Positions 17,416 to 25,689 of a stretch of 41,187 nt of DNA are shown one piece after another. Each line of letters opens with the position of its first letter. Position 1 is the first letter of the stretch. Below the pieces are notes generated by a model. That model searched no databases. It saw only the letters and a list, made by a program, of their open reading frames with translations, and was not told the origin of the DNA. The stretch covers positions 1 to 41,187 of the forward strand of contig JAAVGE010000025.1 of the NCBI GenBank assembly GCA_014800385.1, in the 5' to 3' direction. The DNA is from Bacteroidales bacterium (GTDB lineage: Bacteria > Bacteroidota > Bacteroidia > Bacteroidales > Muribaculaceae). The translations under genes and the position numbers were made by a program.

Positions 17416-19494
17416 TTATCTAAGACCTGCTTCATATTCAGCGTCAGAAGCGCAGTCCCACCATACGGGAATTGACCAGAGGTAGGGTTCGTAAGCGTGA
17501 ACGTTAGACGCTTTCAGGTTGTCCTCGTTGAAGTTAAGTTCCTGAGAACCTTGACGCCAGCGACGGATCCAGTAGTTAACATCTGTTGGGTTTGCACCGG
17601 GAGTAACAGAACCACCGGTGAAGAGTTTGGTACGGCCGTAACCGGGGTAAACAACACCGAATGAACCGATGTTACCGGCAGAATAGTTGAAACGACGCAT
17701 GTCAACCCAGTTTTCAAGGCTGAAGCCCATTGCGATGTATTTCTGGAGCATGATATCGCTCATCTTAAGGTCACCTGCAGACTGAGCAACAGCAGCAGAG
17801 TTCAGGTAAGCCTCGATAGCAGCATCATCCATTGGTTGCATGCTGATGTTTTCGTAACCTGCAGCAGCCCATTGTTTGAGTTTAGTCTGCATGCGATCCA
17901 TGTGAGCGCGGATACCGGCTTTGTAAGCCTGGAGAGCACCGTTGGCATCACCTTTACGCATGAGGACCTCTGCTTTGATGAAGCACATTTCGTAGTAAGT
18001 AACCAAGTCGAAGTCAGACTGAGCGTAGGTCTGGAATGCACCTGTACCTGATACAGCACCTGCATTTGCAGCAGCAGCGTCATTTGAGTGGTAGTAAGTG
18101 TCAAGAGCAGGCATACCCCAAGTACCGTTATTGGTGTTCTGAGAACCGGCGTTCAAGTTTACATAAGCAGTATCACCGGCCTGGATGTAGTTGGAAGAGT
18201 TAACATACCATGCACCTGCGGGATAAGCGATAGCAACATATTTAGAATCCTTATAAGAGTATTCGAAATATTCGCGTTCAAGCATACCTGAAATTTTGCC
18301 ATCACCGTCAACAGCAGCAGATGTTGAAGCCTTGTAGTTGTTAGCCTTGAAACCGTTGATGAAAGTAGCACGTTTTGCATCATCAGCGATTTCGTAACTG
18401 ATTTCTTTCTTGGCAGTTGCGAAAGTCTGAACAGCGATAGAAGTTGCGCCACCGGCAACAAGGCGTTCAGCATCACCAAAGAGGTCAACACCTACGGCGC
18501 GACGCCACTGGTAAGATCTAACGCGACCATCTTCACCAAGAGTGATGTTAGTCATTGAAGAGGGAACCAGGCGGTCAACACGGGGGTCTTCTACGCCTGC
18601 GCCACGCATGTTGGTAAGCAGGTCGATGAAGAATTTAGAAGCCCACTGAGTTTTACCGTATGCTGCGGTGTCCCAGTTACCACTTGTCTGAATGGGGTCA
18701 CCGAGAAGGAAGTCGGTTTTGTCACCTTTAACATCAAAACAAGCCTGGTAAGAGTTATCATCGTTGCTCTGGGGAGCGTTAGCAAGAGCGGCGAGGATAG
18801 CCTCGGGATCGTAGTATTCAGAGTTTTTGGTAACACGGAGCAACCAGCGTGCTTTCAGACCGTAGCAAAGTTTGATCCATTTGTTAACGTCACCACCGTT
18901 CCAGATGTCACCTTCTGCCAGAGAAGGAGCATTAGCAGCCTGGGGAGTGTTGAACAGTTCGATAGCATGGTCGATTTTTGCAAGACAGCCTTCCCAAACG
19001 GTTTTACCGTTATCATAGGGAGGAACGGGGTTTGCACCGATAGCATCAGTATAAGGAATTTCACCGTAGAGGTCAGTGAGCATGATGAAGCCCATAGCAT
19101 GCAGAACTTCAGCAGCAGCCATATAGTATGTTGCGCCCTGAGCCTCAGCCTTTTCATAAAGGTAAGGAATGTTGTTTGCAGCACCTACGAAGAAAGTCTG
19201 GTAGGGAGTGGTTGTAAGACCATTAGCGCAGTTCCAGGTAACTGAAGCGGCATTCATGTTGGCATTAGTAGAATAGAAACCGCCGCAAGTTGCGAAAGTA
19301 CGAACGTTAGCACATCCTGCAGGATAAGTGTACTGCTTTTCAATCCAGGGGAGACGGTTCTGGATGGTGATTGATTCAGCAGTAGGCTGATCGGGGTCAA
19401 CGTTAACATCCAACCAGTCGTTGCATGAGGTAAGGCCAAGAGCCATTACGCTGCTTAGCGCGATATATTTAACAAATTTCATGGTTTGAATCAT
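17416..19494 (-). CDS. SusD/RagB-family surface lipoprotein, pair 1
   Basis: Surface glycan- or peptide-binding lid of a SusC/SusD uptake complex. Lipobox LGLTSC (Cys24) is followed by NDWLDVNVDPDQPT, the usual N-terminal SusD motif. At 692 residues it is longer than average (~500-600) and resembles the SusD-like groups with a C-terminal YLWSIPVWWDC segment. TPR-like helices are expected at ~100-230 (AAEVLHAMGFIMLTDLYGEIPYTDA) and EMCFIKAEVLMRKGDANGAL at ~500. It starts one base after the SusC stop codon; the in-frame Met at 19482 gives a more ordinary signal peptide (MKFVKYIALSS). No enzyme gene is next to the pair, so the substrate cannot be inferred. Confidence 0.93.
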   Translation of the reverse strand: MIQTMKFVKYIALSSVMALGLTSCNDWLDVNVDPDQPTAESITIQNRLPWIEKQYTYPAGCANVRTFATCGGFYSTNANMNAASVTWNCANGLTTTPYQTFFVGAANNIPYLYEKAEAQGATYYMAAAEVLHAMGFIMLTDLYGEIPYTDAIGANPVPPYDNGKTVWEGCLAKIDHAIELFNTPQAANAPSLAEGDIWNGGDVNKWIKLCYGLKARWLLRVTKNSEYYDPEAILAALANAPQSNDDNSYQACFDVKGDKTDFLLGDPIQTSGNWDTAAYGKTQWASKFFIDLLTNMRGAGVEDPRVDRLVPSSMTNITLGEDGRVRSYQWRRAVGVDLFGDAERLVAGGATSIAVQTFATAKKEISYEIADDAKRATFINGFKANNYKASTSAAVDGDGKISGMLEREYFEYSYKDSKYVAIAYPAGAWYVNSSNYIQAGDTAYVNLNAGSQNTNNGTWGMPALDTYYHSNDAAAANAGAVSGTGAFQTYAQSDFDLVTYYEMCFIKAEVLMRKGDANGALQAYKAGIRAHMDRMQTKLKQWAAAGYENISMQPMDDAAIEAYLNSAAVAQSAGDLKMSDIMLQKYIAMGFSLENWVDMRRFNYSAGNIGSFGVVYPGYGRTKLFTGGSVTPGANPTDVNYWIRRWRQGSQELNFNEDNLKASNVHAYEPYLWSIPVWWDCASDAEYEAGLR

Positions 19495-19495
19495 T

Positions 19496-22400
19496 TTAGA
19501 AAGTGATGTTTACACCAAAAGTAAAACTTGAGGTAGCAGGTACAGAACAGTAGTCGATACCGGTTGAACCAGAACCACCTGTACCACCGGCGGTAGAAAC
19601 TTCAGGATCCATACCTTTGTAGTTGGTAACGGTCAAGAGGTTGCTGCCGGTAATGTTTGCTGAGAGACCTTTGATAGTTTTTTTGCTCTTCAACAGACGA
19701 GTGAAGTCGTAAGAAAGGCTAACGTAACGGAGTTTCATCCAGTTAACATCAGTCAGGAAGTGGTGAGAGTTAGAAGCGTAGTTGCTCCAGTATTTCTGGA
19801 TCATTGCTTCACCTGAGTAAGTAGTACCACCGATTTCGTATGTTTTACCTGCTTCGTAAGTCTGGGTGAAGGGTTCACCGGTCTTGTAGTCGATACCGTC
19901 AACAGAAACTGACTGACGATCGTTAGCAAGAGTCATGGGGTGCATACCGAGGGTAGTCATGTAGTAAGCAGTACCGTTGTAAACTGCACCACCAAAGCGG
20001 AAGTCGAGGAGGAATGAAAGGTTGAAGCCTTTGTAAGAGAATGAGTTGGTAAGACCGGCCATCAGTTTGGGCTCACGGTTGCCGACAATGTTGTTTTCAG
20101 TGTTTACGCGGTAGAGACCGGTTGCGGGGTCGATCTGATATTTACCGGTTGCTTCGTCAACATAGTATTCGTAACCTGTCAAACCAAGGAAGTAGTTCTG
20201 AGTTGCTGACTCAGCCTTGGGAACAGAAGCAGATTTAACTGTACCGAACTGAGCGTCGGTGGGGTAGAAGAATGACACACCATTGATGAAGTCACCCAGA
20301 CGACCCTTGTTGTAAGAGAGGTTCAGGCTGAGGTCCCAAGAGAACTCTTTGTTCTGAACGGGAATTGCAGTGATAGCAACTTCCATACCGTCGTTGATAA
20401 CAGAACCTGAGTTGATAGAAGCGAAGATGTAACCGTTAGCCTGTGACAGACGGGGAGAAGCAATCTGGTTTTTGGTTTCGCTGTGGTAGTAAGTGTAGTC
20501 CAAACCTAAGCGACCGTTGAAGAATTTCAACTCAGCACCAACTTCCCAAGAATCCTGGATTTCAGGTTTGAGGAAGCGGTTACCTGCACCCCAAGAGTTT
20601 GCGATAGCAACGAAACCGTTGTAGTTATAGGGATCCCAAACAGTGGTGTTAGTTGCATAGGGGCTTGCATCTTTACCTACACGAGCCCAAGATCCGCGAA
20701 CTTTACCGAATGTGAGGATGTCGCTGCCGAGGATTTCGTTATCCTGGAGGAACTGGGTGAACACGATAGAACCGTTCACAGAGGGATAGAAGTAAGAGCG
20801 GTTTTCTTTGGGGAGAGTAGAAGACCAGTCGTTACGTCCTGTTACGCTCAAGAACACAGTGTTTTTCCAGTCACCGCGGATTTCACCGTAAACACCAACG
20901 AGACGTTTGCGTGAGGTGTTTTCGCTGAAGAATTTGGTTTCCTGAGGAATGTTACCAAAACTGATTGTACCTTCGGTGATGAAGTCATAACCGTAGTGAG
21001 TCTGGTTAACACGTTTAGTGTATTCAGTTGTTGTACCGATCAAACCGCCAATGGTGTAGTCACCGATGGTTTTGTTGATGCTGGTCATCAAGTTGGTTGT
21101 TGAGTAAGCATAGCGGTAATCGCTCTTGCTGAGACGACCGTTCTGGTATTTGGGGCTAACAACAGATCCGGGAGCGATGTAACTGTAACCGTCAGTTGTG
21201 TAGTCATCATAACCAACACGAGCAACGATGTTCCACCAGTCGGTGATTTCGTAAGAAAGGTTAAGTGATCCGGTGAAACGTTTGGTTTCGTCGTTGATCT
21301 TATCTTTGTTTACGATCCAGTAGGGGTTTTCTTTGTCATCTTCCAGAGACCAGATACCTTCAAACAGACGATATTTCTGACCATCTTCAGTGAGATAGTG
21401 GCTCATATCTTCAGTGCGGGGCCAACTGTAAAGACCGGTCATTGCACCGCCACCACCACCACCGTAGAGACCGCCTGAAGTAAGGGTCTTGTTGGTTTTG
21501 GCTACTGAATAAGCAACGTTAGCGCCGAGGGTGAATTTCCAGATTTTCTGTTCGCCGTTGAAACGGAAAGTAGTTTTGTCGTAACCGGTTTCGGGAACGA
21601 TACCACCCTGGTTGTAGTTAGATGCAGAAAGGAAGAAAGTTGTGTTCTTGCTACCACCTGAAACGCTTACTGTGTTATCAAAGATAACGCCGGTTTCGAA
21701 GAAGTCGCCGATGTTGTCATAAACTTTCTCGTCAGTGATTTTCTTACCCCAAGACTGATAAGTCTGGTCGTTGTAAACGCCGTTGTTTTCATAGTAACCG
21801 CGTCCGAAAGATGACTGTGCTTCGGGAAGTTTGTTAGCCCAAGAAGCAGTAAGTTTACTTGAAACGTTAACTTTAACAGTTCCTTCAGAACCTTTTTTAG
21901 TGGTGATGATCACAACACCGTCAGCAGCGCGAGAACCGTAAAGAGCGGCAGCGGCTGCACCCTTGAGGACTGACATTGATTCGATATCCTCGGGGTTGAT
22001 ATCCATTACACGGTTAGAGTAAGTGGTGTTAGAACGGGTCATACCGTCAGTACCAGAGTTACCGATAACCTGAGTAGAGTTGTCATAGATGATACCGTCC
22101 ACTACGAACAGAGGTTCGTTGGTACGGCCTTCAGAGGTTGAGTTACCACCACGGAGGGTGATGTTAGCACCGGCACCTGCAGCACCTGAATACTGAGTAA
22201 CGGTCACACCGGGGATTTTACCGGCGAGAGCGTTAACAACGTTCGGGCTCTTGTTTTCAAGGATCTCATCTGATTTCATTTCAGAAACAGAGTAACCGAG
22301 TGCTTTACGGTCTTTCTTAATACCGAGCGCTGTTACAACAACTTCGTCGAGGTTGGTTGCGCTGGGCTGCATGGTAATGTTAAGGGGTTGACCTGTGTAC

Positions 22401-22684
22401 TTTACTTCAACGGGGGTATATCCCACGTAAGAGAGTAATATTGTCTGTCCGGGGTTTGCGGCGATTGAGAACTTACCGTCGATGTCAGTGTTCACACCAC
22501 CTGCTTTGCCTTTGACAATCACAGAAACGCCGACCATAGGCTCACCGGTTTCGTCAACAACGACACCTGAAGCCTTGCCGGACTGTGCAACGGCTGAGAA
22601 ACCGTAGAAGGAAGCACCGTTATATGCAACGGGTGTTCCACATGCGATTGCTAAAGCCGCTAACATTGCAAGTTGCTTTTTCAT
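19496..22684 (-). CDS. SusC/RagA-family TonB-linked outer-membrane protein, pair 1
   Basis: Outer-membrane barrel that imports the ligand captured by its SusD partner. The 1062-residue protein has a long signal peptide (to about SAVAQ at ~34), a CarboxypepD_reg-like domain at ~38-110 (GVVVDETGEPMVGVSVIVKG), the TonB-box-like region LDEVVVTALG at ~113, the plug with LRGG, PLFVVDGI and the SusC hallmark DIESMSVLKGAAAAALYGSRAADGVVIITTKKG split across ~231-265, and a barrel ending FGVNITF. An unusual glycine run (six Gly) occurs near residue 405. A -7 motif lies ~95 bases upstream, so pair 1 is a two-gene operon. Confidence 0.96.
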   Translation of the reverse strand: MKKQLAMLAALAIACGTPVAYNGASFYGFSAVAQSGKASGVVVDETGEPMVGVSVIVKGKAGGVNTDIDGKFSIAANPGQTILLSYVGYTPVEVKYTGQPLNITMQPSATNLDEVVVTALGIKKDRKALGYSVSEMKSDEILENKSPNVVNALAGKIPGVTVTQYSGAAGAGANITLRGGNSTSEGRTNEPLFVVDGIIYDNSTQVIGNSGTDGMTRSNTTYSNRVMDINPEDIESMSVLKGAAAAALYGSRAADGVVIITTKKGSEGTVKVNVSSKLTASWANKLPEAQSSFGRGYYENNGVYNDQTYQSWGKKITDEKVYDNIGDFFETGVIFDNTVSVSGGSKNTTFFLSASNYNQGGIVPETGYDKTTFRFNGEQKIWKFTLGANVAYSVAKTNKTLTSGGLYGGGGGGAMTGLYSWPRTEDMSHYLTEDGQKYRLFEGIWSLEDDKENPYWIVNKDKINDETKRFTGSLNLSYEITDWWNIVARVGYDDYTTDGYSYIAPGSVVSPKYQNGRLSKSDYRYAYSTTNLMTSINKTIGDYTIGGLIGTTTEYTKRVNQTHYGYDFITEGTISFGNIPQETKFFSENTSRKRLVGVYGEIRGDWKNTVFLSVTGRNDWSSTLPKENRSYFYPSVNGSIVFTQFLQDNEILGSDILTFGKVRGSWARVGKDASPYATNTTVWDPYNYNGFVAIANSWGAGNRFLKPEIQDSWEVGAELKFFNGRLGLDYTYYHSETKNQIASPRLSQANGYIFASINSGSVINDGMEVAITAIPVQNKEFSWDLSLNLSYNKGRLGDFINGVSFFYPTDAQFGTVKSASVPKAESATQNYFLGLTGYEYYVDEATGKYQIDPATGLYRVNTENNIVGNREPKLMAGLTNSFSYKGFNLSFLLDFRFGGAVYNGTAYYMTTLGMHPMTLANDRQSVSVDGIDYKTGEPFTQTYEAGKTYEIGGTTYSGEAMIQKYWSNYASNSHHFLTDVNWMKLRYVSLSYDFTRLLKSKKTIKGLSANITGSNLLTVTNYKGMDPEVSTAGGTGGSGSTGIDYCSVPATSSFTFGVNITF

Positions 22685-22778
22685 ACAATAAACGTGAAGG
22701 TTAATATTTGGTTGTTTTAGAATAGTTTATTCATGGATTTTTACCCGCAGAGAGAGAGTCCACGGATATTTGCAGGGG

Positions 22779-22786
22779 CAAATTTA
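22779..22786 (-). promoter_or_regulatory. -7 element for SusC/SusD pair 1
   Basis: TAAATTTG on the minus strand matches TAnnTTTG, giving a leader of about 90 bases before SusC. Confidence 0.55.
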
Positions 22787-22935
22787 TATATAATTTTGAT
22801 TTATCACAACTTTTAAGCATTTTTTTTCTAAAAAAAAGCAAATTGGGCTTATCAGTCGGTCAAAAATATGTTTAAGAACATGTTTTTGGGTTGTTTTTCA
22901 GTGATTTGGATTAGTTGGAGCGTTAAGAGTTTTAA

Positions 22936-23061
22936 ATCTTATATGACTTACAAAATTTATAAGAGTTATATGATTTATATGATTTATATGACTTATAAGA
23001 CTTATAAGACGTATAAGACTTATAAGATTTATAAAATTTATAAGATTTATAGAACTTATTT
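22936..23061 (-). repeat. 9-bp tandem repeat array C (longest)
   Basis: About 14 units of GAYTTATAA/GATTTATAT on the + strand, which is ATAARTCTT on the minus strand. It lies 25 bases 3' of the minus-strand lipoprotein gene. The 101-residue ORF 22868..23173 (YKTYKTYKIYK) is just this array translated. The rest of the 22685-23085 gap holds the SusC promoter and AT-rich DNA. Confidence 0.9.
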
Positions 23062-23085
23062 GACTCTTTATCCGCGAGCCCGCGC

Positions 23086-23952
23086 TTACAGAATCTTTAT
23101 CCCCCCGACTTCGGTAGAGGCTTCGCCCAACGGACCGCAGTTCTGGAGAACGGATGATGTTATCCTTATATAATTAAATGTGTTGATGGTGACGGAGCGA
23201 CCTTCCTCATCCACGGCATTGGCCGGATCAAGGATGGAGCGGTCGTCGGAGTTGGGATAGCAATCGGCATAGCCGGTCAGGGGGGTTAGGGTCCACTGGA
23301 GTGTGGCGGTGCTATAGGTGCCGTTGTCGGGGAGACGCAGTGCGGTGAATGTCATGGTGGCATCGCTCACCCAGTCGGGGAAATAGTTCTGGGGGTGGAA
23401 CTCGGGGATACGTGAGAGGTATCCGGAGTCTCCGCCGGTGGTTCTCCATTGTATATATTCTGCATCTGTGGCATCCGCGGCGGGACGACTGTAGGTCACG
23501 GTTGTCAGTTTGGCGCGACTGAAATTTTCACCGCGGAGAGTGTACCATGTTTTTCCATCGGTAGAGATAGCGACCATTCCGGGTTCACCCTGTGTTGGAA
23601 TGGCGTTGCCGAGCACCTGGAATCTCCCTTTTATGGGGGTATCGGTTTTCACTGTTACCGACCCTCCGAACGAGCCGAGAGTCACGACACGGGCATCTTC
23701 GTTGCCGTTGAAAACAGCCTCAACCTTTGCCACTACATCCTGATAGGATTCTCCTGCACTGCATTTGGGAAGTTCATTGACAAACTGTCCGGGTGCGGGA
23801 GAATAGTCGATGACCTTTACTTTGACACGCGTGAGTTCGGGTTTCATCGGGGGGTCGATTGTCGGTTCATCGTTGTCCGAGTCGGTGTTGTCACATGCGG
23901 TCAATGTCATTAATATTAATGAGGATGCGAATATGGTTTTGAGGTGTTTCAT
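23086..23952 (-). CDS. Surface lipoprotein of unknown function
   Basis: Not assigned to a family. The 288-residue product begins with a lipoprotein signal peptide (lipobox TLTAC, Cys20) followed by DNTDSDNDEPT, an acidic surface-export-type stretch. The mature part has beta-rich segments such as LTRVKVKVIDYSPAPGQFVNELPKC, TLGSFGGSVTVKTD and WYTLRGENF, and ends with STEVGGIKIL. The segment GRFQVLGNAIPTQGEPGMVAISTDGKTWYTL resembles a discoidin-like or carbohydrate-binding jelly roll, but this is only a guess. A strong terminator separates it from the SusD upstream, and it has its own -7 motif, so it is regulated apart from pair 2. Confidence 0.8.
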   Translation of the reverse strand: MKHLKTIFASSLILMTLTACDNTDSDNDEPTIDPPMKPELTRVKVKVIDYSPAPGQFVNELPKCSAGESYQDVVAKVEAVFNGNEDARVVTLGSFGGSVTVKTDTPIKGRFQVLGNAIPTQGEPGMVAISTDGKTWYTLRGENFSRAKLTTVTYSRPAADATDAEYIQWRTTGGDSGYLSRIPEFHPQNYFPDWVSDATMTFTALRLPDNGTYSTATLQWTLTPLTGYADCYPNSDDRSILDPANAVDEEGRSVTINTFNYIRITSSVLQNCGPLGEASTEVGGIKIL

Positions 23953-23977
23953 TGTTATAAGTAGTTGTTACGTGGGG

Positions 23978-23985
23978 CAAAGGTA
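23978..23985 (-). promoter_or_regulatory. -7 element for the 288-residue lipoprotein
   Basis: TACCTTTG on the minus strand fits TAnnTTTG, ~26 bases before the start codon and directly after the terminator of pair 2. Confidence 0.6.
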
Positions 23986-24028
23986 CAAAAAAATCGGAGG
24001 AGAGTCCTATTCTCCTCCGATTTTTTTT
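23986..24028. terminator. Strong bidirectional terminator after SusC/SusD pair 2
   Basis: ATCGGAGGAGA...TCTCCTCCGAT is a perfect 11-base-pair stem flanked by A and T runs on both sides. It ends the minus-strand phosphatase-SusC-SusD unit. Confidence 0.93.
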
Positions 24029-24043
24029 ATGACAGCGGGATGA

Positions 24044-25678
24044 TTATTCCCAAACTTTGTTGGCGGGTTCTTCAGCCGAAACCAAGGGGTTGTTATCGGT
24101 TTCCTGAATGGGGTAAGAGTAGGTCCAGTTGTATTTATCTTGGGGACCGTAGTTACCGCCTGAAGTACCAGTTCCGCAGAATTCGGGTGCGAAGTTACCA
24201 CCATCTTCCCAAGTCAGGCGGGTGTGGTAGTTGCCCCAGCGTTTCTGGTCATACCAAGAGAAACCTTCACCCCAGAGGTCGAAACGACGGTAGAGTTTAA
24301 CTTCTTCGAGCAGGGCATCGCCGGTTTTGGTACATTTGTAGTTGCTCTGGTAGGGAGCGACAGCCTCTTCGAGGAGTTTCTGCACTTCGGTGTCCTTGCC
24401 TCCCATGTGGCATGCAGCCTCAGCCTGGGTGTAGTACATTTCGGCAGCGCGGAAAAGGCTGATGCAACCGTCGGAGTGACCGGATGCGGCGCGGAACTTG
24501 AAACTCATGTAGGCGTAGATTACAGTAGAGGTACCGTTGAGATAAGCGCTGTAATCAGCACGTGCACGCACCTGGAGGGCGCCTTTGCTTACTGCCGAGC
24601 CGGAGTCAGTGGTTTTATATGAACCTTTCTCTGATTCCAGAGGAACGAGATAACACCAGCGGCGGGCGTCGTCTGCGGGAATCTGGTCGATGAGCGTCTT
24701 GGAGATTGAGGGGACATATTTGTAACCTGCCGAGGTGTCGGTGTTGGAGCCGTTGTAAGAGAAGAAACCGTAGTGGTGAACGGTCTGACCTGCATCGTTA
24801 TATGCTTCCCAGATCCATTCGCTTGTGGGTGCGTTGAAACCGGCTTTATAATCTTCGGCCGACATCAGTTTGTAGCCTTTGCGTGCAAGTTGAGCCTGCT
24901 GATAGGCTGTTGCCCAGTCCTCGCGGTTCAGGGCGTAGCGGGCGTAAACGGCATGGGCCACATCCTCATTGGGTGACCACAGGTCCCCTTTGGGGCGGTT
25001 CAGACCGGAACTCTGATAAAGGGCGATAGCGTCGTCGAGATCCTGGTAGATCTGTGCATATACAGCCTTGAGCGATGACGCCTCCATAGGATCGTTGTCG
25101 GGTGTGAGGCGAAGCACAACGCCACGGCTCAGACCATTGGCGTCGGACCAGCGGCGTGAGTAGTATTTCACGAGCGCACCATAGAAGTAGGCGCGGAAAG
25201 TGAGAGCCTGTGCTTTGATGAAGTCGCGTTCCGACTGAGGACCTTCAGCACCATCGATGTTCGCAAGGATGTTGTTGGCGTTAGAGATCTGCTTGTACAG
25301 ATAGTGCCAGGGATACTTGGTGTAGGTGTTCTTGCCGTTGCTGATGTTGTTGCAGTTGCAAACGTTCTGCCAGCCAGTGAGATTGGATTTCTGGTAATCC
25401 ACGCCGGTGTATTCGTTGAACCATGTCATGAGCGTGCCTTCACCGTTCATACCCTGTGTACCGGATGATTCGGTTGTACCCACGCCATACTGCTGTATCA
25501 TAGCGAGGCAGATGCCGTTGACGGCCATGGCAGCGTTTTCGGTGGTGGCGAAGATTGTTTCAGAACCGGGTTTATTCTGAGGTGCTGTGTCGAGATAGTC
25601 AGATGAGCATGCGGTTACTGAGGTGAGCATTGCCACACCTGCCACAGCGGTCATAAATTTTGATATCTGGATTTTCAT
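24044..25678 (-). CDS. SusD/RagB-family surface lipoprotein, pair 2
   Basis: Ligand-binding surface lipoprotein partner of the SusC just upstream. Lipobox SVTAC (Cys24) is followed by SSDYLDTAPQNK, the standard SusD start (YLDTxP). Helical TPR-like segments include ALTFRAYFYGALVKYYSRRW at ~152 and AVYARYALNREDWATAYQQAQLARKGYKLM at ~245. The RFDLWGEGFSWYDQKRWG motif near residue 475 and the end PIQETDNNPLVS are typical of RagB/SusD C-termini. Length 544 is normal. It begins 11 bases after the SusC stop. Confidence 0.96.
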   Translation of the reverse strand: MKIQISKFMTAVAGVAMLTSVTACSSDYLDTAPQNKPGSETIFATTENAAMAVNGICLAMIQQYGVGTTESSGTQGMNGEGTLMTWFNEYTGVDYQKSNLTGWQNVCNCNNISNGKNTYTKYPWHYLYKQISNANNILANIDGAEGPQSERDFIKAQALTFRAYFYGALVKYYSRRWSDANGLSRGVVLRLTPDNDPMEASSLKAVYAQIYQDLDDAIALYQSSGLNRPKGDLWSPNEDVAHAVYARYALNREDWATAYQQAQLARKGYKLMSAEDYKAGFNAPTSEWIWEAYNDAGQTVHHYGFFSYNGSNTDTSAGYKYVPSISKTLIDQIPADDARRWCYLVPLESEKGSYKTTDSGSAVSKGALQVRARADYSAYLNGTSTVIYAYMSFKFRAASGHSDGCISLFRAAEMYYTQAEAACHMGGKDTEVQKLLEEAVAPYQSNYKCTKTGDALLEEVKLYRRFDLWGEGFSWYDQKRWGNYHTRLTWEDGGNFAPEFCGTGTSGGNYGPQDKYNWTYSYPIQETDNNPLVSAEEPANKVWE

Positions 25679-25689
25679 TGTGATCTGGA

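Noticed and set aside
5712-23061. CRISPR array
   Set aside because: The repeats are 9 bp, directly adjacent and without unique spacers, and no cas gene is present.
22868-23173. 101-residue + strand ORF with repeating YKTYKIYK
   Set aside because: It is the 9-bp tandem array translated; the unit length is a multiple of three, which keeps the frame open.
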